Assembly (NCBI GenBank): GCA_029262795.1
Contig: JAJCYT010000021.1
Location: 115,763-179,762, forward strand
DNA: 64,000 nt
Reading direction: 5' to 3'
DNA from: Candidatus Fraserbacteria bacterium
GTDB lineage: Bacteria > Bipolaricaulota > Bipolaricaulia > RBG-16-55-9 > JAJCYT01
Made by a program: the position numbers and the translations under genes. The notes below the pieces were generated by a model. That model was given only the letters and a program-made list of their open reading frames with translations. It made no database searches and had not been told where the DNA came from. Below, one piece after another: positions 1-8,570 of the stretch; position 1 is the stretch's first letter; every line of letters starts with the position of its first letter.

Positions 1-72
1 TTCAACCATCACAGTGATGGTTTTACTTGATTTATCGCTGGTCACCACGCCAATTTTTTCCGTACCCGACAT
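1..72 (-). CDS. rpsQ: 30S ribosomal protein S17, N-terminal part
   Basis: Only the first 24 codons are inside the window. They read MSGTEKIGVVTSDKSSKTIT and onward, which matches the S17 start (GVVVSDKMDKTVVV-like). S17 is a primary 16S rRNA-binding protein of the small subunit. It begins 2 nt after the rpmC stop, in the usual L16-L29-S17 order. The rest lies beyond the left edge. Confidence 0.9.
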   Translation of the reverse strand, partial: MSGTEKIGVVTSDKSSKTITVMVE

Positions 73-74
73 GC

Positions 75-290
75 TTACTCCTTATCACTTTGTTGAGAAG
101 CTTTCAGTTGGCGTTCACGCAAAATGGTTTTCACGCGGGCCACATCTTTGCGTGTTTGCAATAACACAGCAGTGTTGTCCTGCTGGTTCATGGCCACCTG
201 AAAGCGCACGGTGAACAGGGCTTTTTTCAATTCCTGTTGCTTTTGCTGCAGTTCATCCGTGGTCAATTCATGCAATTCAACAGCCTTCAT
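75..290 (-). CDS. rpmC: 50S ribosomal protein L29
   Basis: A 71-residue protein starting [17 protein letters not shown], the typical L29 helical hairpin, with a normal family length. L29 sits near the peptide exit tunnel of the large subunit. Its ATG overlaps the end of rplP by 4 nt, so translation is probably coupled. No oddity except a slightly extended charged C-terminus. Confidence 0.93.
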   Translation of the reverse strand: MKAVELHELTTDELQQKQQELKKALFTVRFQVAMNQQDNTAVLLQTRKDVARVKTILRERQLKASQQSDKE

Positions 291-718
291 TCTTCGCCTC
301 CTAAACGACGGCGCATACGCAACTTCACTGGAATGGGCAGCTTATAGGACAACAGCTTGTGAATCCGTTTGGCCCGTTCCAACGTCACGCCATCAAACTC
401 AAACATGATGCGCCCAGGCTTGACCACAGCCACCCACTGATCGGGATCGCCTTTCCCTTTACCCATGCGCACTTCAGCAGGTTTTTTGGAAATCGGCTTG
501 TCTGGAAAAATACGAATCCAAACACGACCACCGCGCTCAAGGCGGCGGGTAATTGTGGTACGACAGGCTTCAATCTGGCCTGCGGTGATCCATTCCGGCT
601 TCAATGCCTGAATCCCATAAGAACCAAAAGCAACCGTTGAACCACGGTGGGCAAACCCTTTGCGGCGGCCTCGATGTACCTTTCGGCGACGAGCACGTTT
701 AGGCATCAACAGGGGCAT
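287..718 (-). CDS. rplP: 50S ribosomal protein L16
   Basis: L16 organises the A-site region of the large subunit. The core from [17 protein letters not shown] onward is unmistakable and the length (about 140 aa) is normal. Two in-frame ATGs compete: the one at 718 has a GGAGG Shine-Dalgarno about 6 nt upstream, while the one at 706 matches the usual N-terminus. The 718 start overlaps rpsC by 20 nt. Overlap with rpmC downstream is 4 nt. Function is certain; the exact start is less so. Confidence 0.95.
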   Translation of the reverse strand: MPLLMPKRARRRKVHRGRRKGFAHRGSTVAFGSYGIQALKPEWITAGQIEACRTTITRRLERGGRVWIRIFPDKPISKKPAEVRMGKGKGDPDQWVAVVKPGRIMFEFDGVTLERAKRIHKLLSYKLPIPVKLRMRRRLGGEE

Positions 719-1508
719 CGGTGCCTCCTTCAGCAGCAGGTTTCACATCAGGTTGTGCAGGCGCGGCATCAGCAGCAGGTGCGGGCGCTTGTTCAGCAGC
801 CGGCGCAACTGCCTCAGGGGCTGTCGGTGCAGCATTTGCCTGGCTTTCAGCCACACTTTGACTGGCAGCCAAAGAAGGCAGTTTCACATGTTCACCACGG
901 AACAACCAGACCTTAATACCGATGTGGCCCGTTTTGGTCCACGCTTCGCGGAACCCGTAATCAATATCAGCACGAATAGTATGCAAAGGCACACGGCCTT
1001 CTTTCTGCCACACACCGCGTGCAATTTCAGCACCGCCCAAGCGGCCGGCACAGGCAACTTTAACGCCCTGAATCCCTTTGCCCATGGCGCGCTGAATCAC
1101 TTCTTTGATGGCCCGCATCGGCGGGGTGCGGTTGGAAATACGATAGGCCAGATCCTCCGCGATCAAAGCGGCTTCGGTGTCGGGATTTTCCACTTCCTGG
1201 ATCGAAATGCGGAAAGAGCGTTTGAAATTCTTTTCCAAATCCTTTTGGAAATTGTCAATTTCAGCGCCCCCCTTGCCAATGATGATGCCAGGGCGTGCGG
1301 TGCGAATGGTCAGCCCCACATTGCTCTCACTTGGCCGTTCAATAAAAATATCGGCCAAGCCAGCGCCACGATAGCGCTTGCCCACCAGTATACGAATATC
1401 TTTGTCTTCTCGAATGTATTCCGGTCCCAGTTTGGAGGTGTACCAATTAGAGCGCCATTTTCGGTTGACCCCCACACGGAAACCGATCGGGTTAACTTTC
1501 TGACCCAT
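699..1508 (-). CDS. rpsC: 30S ribosomal protein S3 with Ala/Pro-rich C-terminal tail
   Basis: S3 lines the mRNA entry tunnel. The start at 1508 gives [13 protein letters not shown], the invariant S3 N-terminus, preceded by GGAGGTG; longer in-frame starts are ignored. The KH domain shows [12 protein letters not shown] near residue 70 and the C-terminal S3 domain ends near residue 205. About 60 extra residues follow, rich in Ala, Pro and Glu (for example [18 protein letters not shown]). E. coli S3 is about 233 aa; this one is 269. The 3' end overlaps rplP and the 5' end overlaps rplV. Confidence 0.95.
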   Translation of the reverse strand: MGQKVNPIGFRVGVNRKWRSNWYTSKLGPEYIREDKDIRILVGKRYRGAGLADIFIERPSESNVGLTIRTARPGIIIGKGGAEIDNFQKDLEKNFKRSFRISIQEVENPDTEAALIAEDLAYRISNRTPPMRAIKEVIQRAMGKGIQGVKVACAGRLGGAEIARGVWQKEGRVPLHTIRADIDYGFREAWTKTGHIGIKVWLFRGEHVKLPSLAASQSVAESQANAAPTAPEAVAPAAEQAPAPAADAAPAQPDVKPAAEGGTDAPVDA

Positions 1509-2013
1509 CGTCACCTCCATCAGTGTTTTCCGGCTCAGCAGCCTTGGGTTCTGCTTTGGCTGCTTTGGTTTCAGCATCAGCTTTGGCTGCTTTTGGCTTA
1601 GTTTTGGCCGCTTTTGACTCAGCTTTCACTGCCTTTGGCTTGGCCTTAGCCGCTTTTTTTGTTTTTTCCACTTCTTCTTTTTCAGACACTTTGACCGTGA
1701 TATGACAAGTCGGGCGGCGAATGATGTCGGCCATCCCGCGAGCGCGCATGTTCAAACGGCGCAATGAAGGCCCTTCGTCAATGCGACCATCGCAAATGAA
1801 TAACGTTTCCACATCCATATCAAAATTGTGTTCCGCATTGGCAATGGCAGACTCTAAAGTCTTTCGAATATGGCCAGCCGCTTTCTGCTTGGCAAAGCGC
1901 AGCAGTTTCAGCGCTTCGCCCGCAGGCTTGCCGCGGACCTGATTCATAATCAAGCGTGCCTTTTTTGGCGAAACACGCACATATTTTGCAATCGCTTTAG
2001 CTTCCATAAGCAT
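1492..2013 (-). CDS. rplV: 50S ribosomal protein L22 with Lys/Ala-repeat tail
   Basis: Residues 1-115 are ordinary L22 (AKYVRVSPKKARLIMNQVRG; MRARGMADIIRRPTCHITV), the protein whose beta-hairpin lines the exit tunnel. It then continues for about 55 residues in a low-complexity Lys/Ala/Pro tail of repeated KAAKxKPKA and KAAKAEPKA units, ending in an acidic stretch. L22 is normally about 110 aa; this is 173. The tail resembles histone-H1-like nucleic-acid-binding tails. Its last 17 nt overlap the rpsC start. Confidence 0.94.
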   Translation of the reverse strand: MLMEAKAIAKYVRVSPKKARLIMNQVRGKPAGEALKLLRFAKQKAAGHIRKTLESAIANAEHNFDMDVETLFICDGRIDEGPSLRRLNMRARGMADIIRRPTCHITVKVSEKEEVEKTKKAAKAKPKAVKAESKAAKTKPKAAKADAETKAAKAEPKAAEPENTDGGDDGSES

Positions 2014-2017
2014 TCCC

Positions 2018-2302
2018 TTACTTCAGTTGTCTGGTCTGTTTCTTTTTGATCCCGCCGTGGCCCGTGTATTTACGGGTCGGCGCAAACTCGCCCAAACGGT
2101 GCCCCACCATGTTTTCCACAATCCGAACCGGCACATGCTGGCGACCGTTGTGAACCTTGATTTCCAGACCCACCATCTCCGGCGTAATCATTGAAGCGCG
2201 AGACCAGGTTTTAATTTCATCCAACTCGCCGCGTCTGGCTTTTTCCACTTTTTTCATCAAATGGTCGGCCACAAAAGGCCCTTTTTTCAAAGATCGTGTC
2301 AT
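2018..2302 (-). CDS. rpsS: 30S ribosomal protein S19
   Basis: A 94-residue protein starting [20 protein letters not shown] with the conserved core [17 protein letters not shown]19 sits in the head of the 30S subunit and contacts S13 and tRNA. It lies 3 nt after rplB and 4 nt before rplV in the standard S10-operon order. Length and sequence are normal. Confidence 0.96.
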   Translation of the reverse strand: MTRSLKKGPFVADHLMKKVEKARRGELDEIKTWSRASMITPEMVGLEIKVHNGRQHVPVRIVENMVGHRLGEFAPTRKYTGHGGIKKKQTRQLK

Positions 2303-2305
2303 GCC

Positions 2306-3151
2306 TTATCTCCTTCTGCGCCGTGCATCCCGCGCCCTTGTGACAATCAATGCATCACTGGGCTTGTGCGGCTTGCGCGTACGCACACCCTTGGCCAATT
2401 TGCCCGCAAAGGTGCGTGGCGGACCACCCACATAACCGCGACCTTCCCCACCACCGTGAGGGTGATCTACAGGGTTCATGGCCGTACCACGCACGGTTGG
2501 GCGGCGTCCCAAGTGACGGGATCGGCCCGCTTTACCGGACTTAACGTGCTTGTGATCAGCGTTGCTGACCTGACCAATGGTGGCCATGCAGTCGCCTTTG
2601 AACAAACGGATTTCACCGGAGGGCAAGCGCAAGCGCACCATGCCTTCGTCCATGCTCATTACCTGAGCATAGGTGCCCGCAGAACGAGCCAGCTTGGCTT
2701 TTCCGCCTGGGAAAAATTCGATGTTGTGCACCAATTGCCCCGAAGGGATGCTTTTTAAAGGCATCGCATTTCCAGGCTTGGCTTCAACACTTTCACCAGA
2801 AATTATTTCCTGGCCCACTTCCAACTCCAAGGGGCACACAATGTATCGACGCTCACCGTCTGCATACTGAACCAGCATGATCCAAGAAGAACGGTTTGGG
2901 TCGTACTCACGGGTCACAACTTTTGCAGGAATGTTCTGTTTGTCTCGGGAAAAGTCAATCAAACGGTAACGGCGCTTGTGACCTCCACCTCGATGACGAA
3001 CAGTGATGCGGCCCTTATGGTTGCGACCGCCCGTTTTCTTTAGCGGACGCAGCAGTGGTTTGTAAGGCTCATCCGTGGTCAACCGACTAAAGTCGGGCAG
3101 GATGGCATTACGAAGCCCTGGTGTAATTGGATTGGGTCGCTTATTTGGCAT
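2306..3151 (-). CDS. rplB: 50S ribosomal protein L2
   Basis: L2 is needed for subunit association and peptidyl transfer. The start at 3151 gives MPNKRPNPITPGLRN (281 aa) after an AAAGGA Shine-Dalgarno; the upstream in-frame extension is rejected because it does not match the family. Landmarks are GGGHKRRYRLIDF, the GTYAQVMSMDEGMVRLRLPSGE core and the essential C-terminal NPVDHPHGGGEG with its catalytic-region histidine. The gene is separated from rplW by an unusually long 174-nt spacer. Confidence 0.96.
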   Translation of the reverse strand: MPNKRPNPITPGLRNAILPDFSRLTTDEPYKPLLRPLKKTGGRNHKGRITVRHRGGGHKRRYRLIDFSRDKQNIPAKVVTREYDPNRSSWIMLVQYADGERRYIVCPLELEVGQEIISGESVEAKPGNAMPLKSIPSGQLVHNIEFFPGGKAKLARSAGTYAQVMSMDEGMVRLRLPSGEIRLFKGDCMATIGQVSNADHKHVKSGKAGRSRHLGRRPTVRGTAMNPVDHPHGGGEGRGYVGGPPRTFAGKLAKGVRTRKPHKPSDALIVTRARDARRRRR

Positions 3152-3325
3152 CGATGAATCCTTTCCAGCGAAAACAAGACCCCACACCCCAAATCTTTTT
3201 CATTTGCCCTAAGAACGTTGTTCTTTTCACACAACTTTGGTTCTGGCTGATTGGCCAGAAGTTTGTGCGAGCAATGCAGGTAAAAAATTTCGGGTTTCGG
3301 GTTCTTGTTTCCTCCTTGATCTTAT
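3152..3325 (-). promoter_or_regulatory. Structured rplW-rplB spacer with two perfect hairpins
   Basis: Neighbouring genes here are 2-14 nt apart or overlap, but this spacer is 174 nt. It holds two perfect inverted repeats: 3241-3260 (7-bp stem TTCTGGC/GCCAGAA, 6-nt loop) and 3211-3225 (6-bp stem AAGAAC/GTTCTT, 3-nt loop). Neither is followed by a clear T-run on the minus strand, so simple termination is unlikely. It may be an RNA leader or processing site for rplB; this is inference. Confidence 0.45.
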
Positions 3326-3613
3326 TTATTGATAAATCTCAATTCGTTGGCCTACCTGCAGCTGCACAATCGCCTTTTTCCAGGAACGAGTATGCCCTTC
3401 CTGACCCACGCGGCGGCGGCGAGGTTTGCCGTTGTAATTCTGGGTCCAGACTCGGACCACATCCACTTCAAACAAATCCTCTACAGCCTTGCGAATTTCA
3501 ATCTTGTTGGCCTTGGCATGCACACGAAAGGTGTATTTGCCTTCTTCCTGCATCGACCAACTCAATTCGCTGACCAGAGGCGCAATTAAAATATCTTCAG
3601 AAATCAGTTTCAT
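3326..3613 (-). CDS. rplW: 50S ribosomal protein L23
   Basis: L23 lies at the exit-tunnel rim and docks SRP and trigger factor. The start at 3613 gives MKLISEDILIAPLVSELSW (95 aa), matching family length; the longer ORF to 3646 would overlap rplD and does not fit the family. Conserved features are YTFRVHAKANKIEIRKAVEDLF and the NYNGKPRRRR loop. It begins 13 nt after the rplD stop. Confidence 0.92.
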   Translation of the reverse strand: MKLISEDILIAPLVSELSWSMQEEGKYTFRVHAKANKIEIRKAVEDLFEVDVVRVWTQNYNGKPRRRRVGQEGHTRSWKKAIVQLQVGQRIEIYQ

Positions 3614-3626
3614 TGTAAAACTCTTT

Positions 3627-4253
3627 TCAAAAAACTCTTTCAGCAAGTTCTGCCACGGCTTCCTGGGTCATAAGCAATTTGTCATGAGCCAGAATGTTGT
3701 ACACCGTCAACATGGACGTGGGCAGCAACATGGCATTGGGCAAATTGGTAAACGATTTACGCACCGCCATCTGATTTTCGTCCTGGGCACAAACAATCAA
3801 TGTTTTGTCCATGTGCTCAATCCGCTCCAAGAACTTGCGTCCTTCTTTGGTTTTGGGCGCTTCAAACACCAAGCGATCTACCAACGACATGTTGCCATCC
3901 TGAAAGCGTGTGCTCAAGGCAATGCGAAGCGCTTTGCGTCGCATTTTTCGAGGCATGCTATGGTGATAGGTTTTGGGTTTAGGGCCAAAAATCACACCAC
4001 CACCGCGCCACAACGGACTCTTAAACGAACCCGCACGTGCGCGCCCTGTGCCTTTCTGACGCCAAGGCTTGCGCCCGGTGCCAGCCACTTCGCTGCGGGT
4101 TTTGGTCGACACCGTGCCCTGACGCTTGTTAGTCAGTTCACGTTGCACCGCGCGAAACATTAAATCCTGATCGATGGTTTCACCGACCAAACGGTCATCA
4201 ATCTGAGAAGATTCCTGACCGCCTTCAAATAAATACAATTGAATATCAGCCAC
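3627..4253 (-). CDS. rplD: 50S ribosomal protein L4
   Basis: A 208-residue L4 with the diagnostic loop segment GTGRKPWRQKGTGRARAG and the GGVIFGPKP motif. L4 has a globular domain plus a loop reaching into the exit tunnel; in E. coli it also autoregulates the S10 operon, which cannot be assumed here. It overlaps the end of rplC by 8 nt. Confidence 0.95.
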   Translation of the reverse strand: MADIQLYLFEGGQESSQIDDRLVGETIDQDLMFRAVQRELTNKRQGTVSTKTRSEVAGTGRKPWRQKGTGRARAGSFKSPLWRGGGVIFGPKPKTYHHSMPRKMRRKALRIALSTRFQDGNMSLVDRLVFEAPKTKEGRKFLERIEHMDKTLIVCAQDENQMAVRKSFTNLPNAMLLPTSMLTVYNILAHDKLLMTQEAVAELAERVF

Positions 4254-4872
4254 GTTTAATCAACTCCAGCACACCAAACTTGGAGCCAGGCACAGATCCC
4301 TGGACCACGATGAGGTTGTTTTCAACATCAACTTTCAAGACTTTTAATGCCTTCACTGTGATTTTTTCATCGCCCCAGCGACCGTGCATTTTTTTGCCTT
4401 TGAAAAGTTTACCCGTGGCACGCATTGTTCCCACAGATTTCAATTTTCGTTTGTCCTCACTGTGACCATGCGCGCTTTGGCCAGTGCGAAAGTTCCAACG
4501 TTTAACCGCGCCTGTGGTGCCGCGGCCTTTGCTGCGACCACGAATGTTGATTTTTTCACCGGCCTCAAACACTTCAACAGTCAATTGCTGACCCTTTTTG
4601 TATCCAGCCGGGTCATCCACACGAAACTCGCGCAGCACTTTCTGGGGTTCGGCACCAGCGCGTTTAAAATGTCCCAGCAATGGCTTGGTCACCCGTTCCT
4701 GCTTGGTGGGGCGGAAGCCAAGTTGCAATGCGCTGTAGCCATCGGTCTGTTCAGATTTCACCTGAATAACCGTATTGGGTTCAATGCGAATCACAGTCAC
4801 CGGCTTGGCGCTGCCATCTTCATCAAACCACTGGGTCATGCCCAGTTTTTCGCCTAACAATCCTAATGCCAT
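4246..4872 (-). CDS. rplC: 50S ribosomal protein L3
   Basis: L3 nucleates large-subunit assembly and reaches the peptidyl-transferase centre. The start at 4872 gives MALGLLGEKLGMTQWF (208 aa) after a GGAGGA Shine-Dalgarno; a 14-residue upstream extension is discarded. The central motif GAVKRWNFRTGQSAHGHS holds the glutamine methylated in E. coli L3. It overlaps rplD by 8 nt and follows rpsJ after 13 nt. Confidence 0.95.
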   Translation of the reverse strand: MALGLLGEKLGMTQWFDEDGSAKPVTVIRIEPNTVIQVKSEQTDGYSALQLGFRPTKQERVTKPLLGHFKRAGAEPQKVLREFRVDDPAGYKKGQQLTVEVFEAGEKINIRGRSKGRGTTGAVKRWNFRTGQSAHGHSEDKRKLKSVGTMRATGKLFKGKKMHGRWGDEKITVKALKVLKVDVENNLIVVQGSVPGSKFGVLELIKRG

Positions 4873-4885
4873 AACATCCTCCGCC

Positions 4886-5194
4886 TTAGAGCTTGACCTC
4901 GATGTCAACCCCACTGGGCAACTCGATGTCCATCAATGCGTTGATGGTTTCGGAACTGGGTTCCTTGATATCCAGCAAGCGCTTGTGGACACAGCGTTCA
5001 AAATGCTCCATTGATTTCTTGTTTACGTGCGGGCTTCTTAATACGGTGTAAACGCGCCGATCGGTAGGCAAAGGGATCGGCCCAGCCAATTTTGCACGTG
5101 TACTTTCAGCAGTTTTTACAATCGTTCGAATGGCTTCATCAACCAATTCATGGTCGTAGCCTCGCACTCGAATGCGTATTTTTTCACGGGCCAT
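4886..5194 (-). CDS. rpsJ: 30S ribosomal protein S10
   Basis: A 102-residue protein starting MAREKIRIRVRGYDHELVDE and containing PLPTDRRVYTVLRSPHVNK, both diagnostic of S10, which is also transcription factor NusE. It lies only 8 nt downstream of fusA, so the str and S10 clusters form one continuous block without the usual tuf gene between them. Confidence 0.97.
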   Translation of the reverse strand: MAREKIRIRVRGYDHELVDEAIRTIVKTAESTRAKLAGPIPLPTDRRVYTVLRSPHVNKKSMEHFERCVHKRLLDIKEPSSETINALMDIELPSGVDIEVKL

Positions 5195-5202
5195 AAATGT
5201 GC

Positions 5203-7323
5203 TTATCTCCCTTCCAAGATTTCTTCACGGATCCGCGCTGGGACCACTTCGTAGTGTGAAAAATGCAAATCGGCCACCGCACGTCCCTGGCTCAAAGAGC
5301 GCAGTCGTGTCGTGTAGCCGAAGGTTTCAGACAACGGAATACGAACGTCAATGGTTTGAGTATTGTGCTCAAGCTCAAACCCTTTCACCGTACCTCGACG
5401 CGAATTGATGTCGTCCATGATTTCACCAACATATTCGCTCGGGGTGATGATATAACCTTCCATAATCGGCTCAAGCAACGCCACAGAAACCTGTTGAAAC
5501 GCTTTACGAATAGCGTTAATAGCCGCTGTTTTAAAAGCAATTTCAGAGGAGTCCACATCATGGTAAGAGCCGTCATACAAAACGGCCTTGATGTCCACAA
5601 TCGGGTAACCAGCCAACGGACCGCTGGTCATGGATTCTTCCAATCCTTTACGGACAGACGGGATGAAGTTTTTAGGAATCACCCCACCCTTGATTTGATC
5701 TTCAAACACAAACCCCTGTCCGCGACCTTGGGGCTCAAAACGGATGTACACATGACCAAACTGACCTCGCCCGCCAGACTGTTTGGAGAATTTTTCTTCA
5801 ATATCAGCCACAGCAGTCAAGGTTTCACGATAAGCCACCTGAGGCGCACCAATATTTGGCTCCACACCAAATTCACGCTTCAAGCGACTGGTCAAAATTT
5901 CCAAATGCAATTCGCCCATCCCGGAAATCACGGTTTGGTTGGTTTCAGGATCGACTCTGAATTTAAAGGTTGGATCTTCTTGTGTGAGTTTAAATAAGGA
6001 TTCTGTCAGTTTGTCTTCCTCAGCCTGAGAACGAGGCTCAACGGCCAAAGAAACAACCGGTTCTGGGAAATCAATACTTTCCAGCAAAATCGGGCTTTTC
6101 GCATCACAAATCGTGTCACCGGTGGTCAGTTCTTTCGGTCCAACCAAGGCCACAATGTCTCCAGCTGCTGCTGATTCAACCTCTTCACGGTCGTTGGCGT
6201 GCATGTGGAACACACGAGCAATACGCTCCTGCTTTCCTTTGCTGGAGTTAAACACATAAGACCCTTTTTCGGCCACACCAGAATAAATGCGAGCGTAGAC
6301 CAAGCGGCCCATATATTCATCATTGACCACTTTAAAAGCCAAACCGGAGAAGGGTTCTTCGCGGTCTGGTTTGCGGATTCGTTTTTCGTGTTCCTGTTCT
6401 TCGCCTTTCCCATCGGCCTGATCATCTACCCATGTGCCCTCAATCGGAGGCACATCAAGTGGGGAAGGCAAGTATTCTATAATCGCATCGAGCAACGCCT
6501 GCACGCCCACATTCTTTAAAGAAGACCCTGTTAACACAGGCACATACCGTTTTTCCAAACAAGCAACGCGCAAGGCGTCTTTGATTTGTTGAACGGGAAT
6601 TTCTTCTTCATTGAGAAATTTGAGCATCAGTTCGTCGTCGATGTCTGAGAGTTGTTCAAGAAGTGCTTCGCGGTGGGTGAGGGCGTTTTCTAGGGCGTCT
6701 TCAGGGATTTCCAGAGTTTCGAAGGTCATGCCCTGGTCTTCTTCATTCCAAACCAGGAGTTCCATTTCAACCAGGTCAATCAGACCTTTGAATTCGTCCC
6801 CTTCGCCGTAAGGAATCTGAACCGGCAAAATCACTGCCCCCAGACGCTCACGGATGGACTCACACACTTTTGCGTGGTTGGCCCCCGCACGGTCCAGCTT
6901 ATTGATAAAAGCCAGGCGTGGGGTGTGATAACGGTCCGCTTGACGCCATACTTTTTCGGACTGGGATTCGACCCCCTCCACAGCGGAGAAAATGGGCACA
7001 GCCCCGTCCAACACACGTAAGGAGCGCTCCACCTCTGCGGTAAAATCCACGTGTCCTGGTGTGTCAATAATGTTGACTTGATAATCTCGCCAGAAACAGG
7101 CCGTGGCTGCCGAGGTGATCGTGATGCCACGTTCCTTTTCTTCTTCCATCCAGTCCATTTCAGTGGTACCGGAATCCACGCTCCCAATACGATGGGTCAC
7201 GCCTGCGTAAAACAGCACGCGCTCGGTGGTGGTGGTTTTGCCCGCATCAATGTGAGCCACAAATCCGATGTTGCGGACGCGATCTAATTTTGTTGCGCCT
7301 CGTTTTTTTGCCGCACTGGCCAT
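5203..7323 (-). CDS. fusA: Elongation factor G
   Basis: The ribosomal translocase GTPase, 706 aa. All GTP motifs are intact: G1 AHIDAGKTTTTERVL, G2 within EKERGITITSAAT, G3 DTPGHVDF with the catalytic histidine, G4 NKLDRAGA. Domains II-V follow, including GGRGQFGHV in domain IV. It is a standard EF-G, unlike the divergent paralogue at 29157-31139. An intrinsic terminator lies about 100 nt upstream, so it may have its own promoter. No tuf follows it. Confidence 0.97.
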   Translation of the reverse strand: MASAAKKRGATKLDRVRNIGFVAHIDAGKTTTTERVLFYAGVTHRIGSVDSGTTEMDWMEEEKERGITITSAATACFWRDYQVNIIDTPGHVDFTAEVERSLRVLDGAVPIFSAVEGVESQSEKVWRQADRYHTPRLAFINKLDRAGANHAKVCESIRERLGAVILPVQIPYGEGDEFKGLIDLVEMELLVWNEEDQGMTFETLEIPEDALENALTHREALLEQLSDIDDELMLKFLNEEEIPVQQIKDALRVACLEKRYVPVLTGSSLKNVGVQALLDAIIEYLPSPLDVPPIEGTWVDDQADGKGEEQEHEKRIRKPDREEPFSGLAFKVVNDEYMGRLVYARIYSGVAEKGSYVFNSSKGKQERIARVFHMHANDREEVESAAAGDIVALVGPKELTTGDTICDAKSPILLESIDFPEPVVSLAVEPRSQAEEDKLTESLFKLTQEDPTFKFRVDPETNQTVISGMGELHLEILTSRLKREFGVEPNIGAPQVAYRETLTAVADIEEKFSKQSGGRGQFGHVYIRFEPQGRGQGFVFEDQIKGGVIPKNFIPSVRKGLEESMTSGPLAGYPIVDIKAVLYDGSYHDVDSSEIAFKTAAINAIRKAFQQVSVALLEPIMEGYIITPSEYVGEIMDDINSRRGTVKGFELEHNTQTIDVRIPLSETFGYTTRLRSLSQGRAVADLHFSHYEVVPARIREEILEGR

Positions 7324-7420
7324 TTGTTTCTCCTGCTTTTAAAATTCTTTACAAAACTTCACGCAATCCCCAACAAAACCTTCTTTTGTCAAAGACCAAT
7401 TACAATTCACCAAAACAAGC

Positions 7421-7463
7421 AAAAATGCCCGCAATCTTACATAAATAACTGTAATTGCGGGCA
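7421..7463 (-). terminator. Intrinsic terminator between rpsG and fusA
   Basis: Read on the minus strand, a hairpin with an 8-bp GC-rich stem (GCCCGCAA/TTGCGGGC) continues, after a 2-nt bulge, as a 5-bp stem (TTACA/TGTAA) with an 8-nt loop. It is followed by TTTTTGCTTGTTTT. This is a classical Rho-independent terminator or attenuator inside the str cluster and would limit read-through from rpsL-rpsG into fusA and the S10 genes. Confidence 0.75.
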
Positions 7464-7504
7464 CCCGACAATGTCCTCCCAGTCCGTTCACATACCGTTA
7501 AAAA

Positions 7505-7975
7505 CTACCAACGGTAATGGGCAAACGGACGGTTGGCCTCTGCCATACGGTGGGTATCTTGGCGCTTTTCATACGCCTTGCCCTGTTCATTACAAGCATC
7601 CATCAACTCTGCAGCGAGTCGTTCAGCCATGGTGCGCTCATTGCGGCCTCGAGAGCCCATCATCAACCAGCGCAACGCCAGCGTGCGCTGACGATCATCA
7701 GTCACTTCATAAGGAACCTGATAGCTAGAACCACCCACACGACGGCTTCGGGTTTCGAGCGTCGGTGAGAGTTTTTTCATCGCCTTATGGAACGTTTCAA
7801 GACCGTTTTCACTTGTCTTCTTCTCAATAATTTCAAAAGAATCGTAAACAATCCGGCGAGCCACAGACTTTTTGCCATCCAACATGACGTAATTGATGAG
7901 CTTTTCCACCAATTTATCGCCAAATAAAGAATCAGGTGGCACGTCCCGTCCCGGAATCATTTTTCCAGCTTGCAT
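7505..7975 (-). CDS. rpsG: 30S ribosomal protein S7
   Basis: A 156-residue S7 with normal length. Visible motifs are DSLFGDKLVEKLINYVMLDGKK near residue 18 and GGSSYQVPYEV with ALRWLM further on. S7 nucleates assembly of the 30S head and contacts the E-site tRNA. It lies 15 nt after rpsL and is followed by the 7421-7463 terminator. Confidence 0.96.
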   Translation of the reverse strand: MQAGKMIPGRDVPPDSLFGDKLVEKLINYVMLDGKKSVARRIVYDSFEIIEKKTSENGLETFHKAMKKLSPTLETRSRRVGGSSYQVPYEVTDDRQRTLALRWLMMGSRGRNERTMAERLAAELMDACNEQGKAYEKRQDTHRMAEANRPFAHYRW

Positions 7976-7990
7976 TCAACGTCTCCTTAA

Positions 7991-8356
7991 TTAACGCTTG
8001 CTGCCGTATTTACTGCGCCCGCGTTTGCGTCCATCCACACCGGCGGTGTCCAAAGACCCACGCACAATGTGATAACGAACCCCTGGCAAATCCGGCACAC
8101 GACCACCGCGCACCAATACCATGGAGTGCTCCTGCAAATTGTGGCCTTCGCCGCCAATGTAAGCTGTGATGGTCTGGCCATTGCTCAAACGCACGCGCGC
8201 CACTTTGCGAAGTGCAGAGTTTGGCTTTTTAGGCGTTCGGGTGAACACACGTGTACAAACCCCACGGCGCTGCGGGCAACTGTTGAGTGCAGGCGACCCA
8301 CTCTTTTTCAAGGTTTTTTTACGGCCCTTGCGGACCAGCTGATTCATCGTTGGCAT
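7991..8356 (-). CDS. rpsL: 30S ribosomal protein S12 (Pro at the Lys88 position)
   Basis: S12 monitors decoding accuracy. The protein is 121 aa and starts [14 protein letters not shown]. The lysine of [11 protein letters not shown] (position 43 in E. coli numbering) is retained. The second streptomycin-determining site reads [13 protein letters not shown], so the lysine normally before the modified Asp (E. coli Lys88) is proline here, codon CCG at 8093-8095. The Asp itself is kept. It is preceded by AGGAG and by a consensus promoter about 90 nt upstream. Confidence 0.96.
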   Translation of the reverse strand: MPTMNQLVRKGRKKTLKKSGSPALNSCPQRRGVCTRVFTRTPKKPNSALRKVARVRLSNGQTITAYIGGEGHNLQEHSMVLVRGGRVPDLPGVRYHIVRGSLDTAGVDGRKRGRSKYGSKR

Positions 8357-8446
8357 TCACTAAACTCCTAAAACCATCTCTATTTGGTTATAATTTTCTG
8401 AATACAAATCGACAGTAAGGTTAACATACAACGCCCTGAGCACGAT

Positions 8447-8475
8447 ATTATAAAGAGCCCTACCTGTCCTGTCAA
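8447..8475 (-). promoter_or_regulatory. Consensus sigma70 promoter for rpsL-rpsG
   Basis: On the minus strand a perfect -35 TTGACA (8470-8475) and a perfect -10 TATAAT (8447-8452) are separated by exactly 17 nt. The ATG of rpsL is about 90 nt downstream. This is the strongest promoter match I see in the window and fits the demand for ribosomal protein expression. Confidence 0.88.
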
Positions 8476-8570
8476 GCAACCCTTTTAAAGGCTTTTTTTC
8501 AAGTATATAAAGCACCTAAAAACAGCTTTAAGCCCTACCCTCTCAATGTCGAAAGGACCACCTGCCGACC

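Noticed and set aside
660..1601. Plus-strand open frame (313 codons) opposite rplP/rpsC
   Set aside because: It mirrors the rpsC reading frame and its Ala/Pro tail; the real gene on the minus strand is certain.
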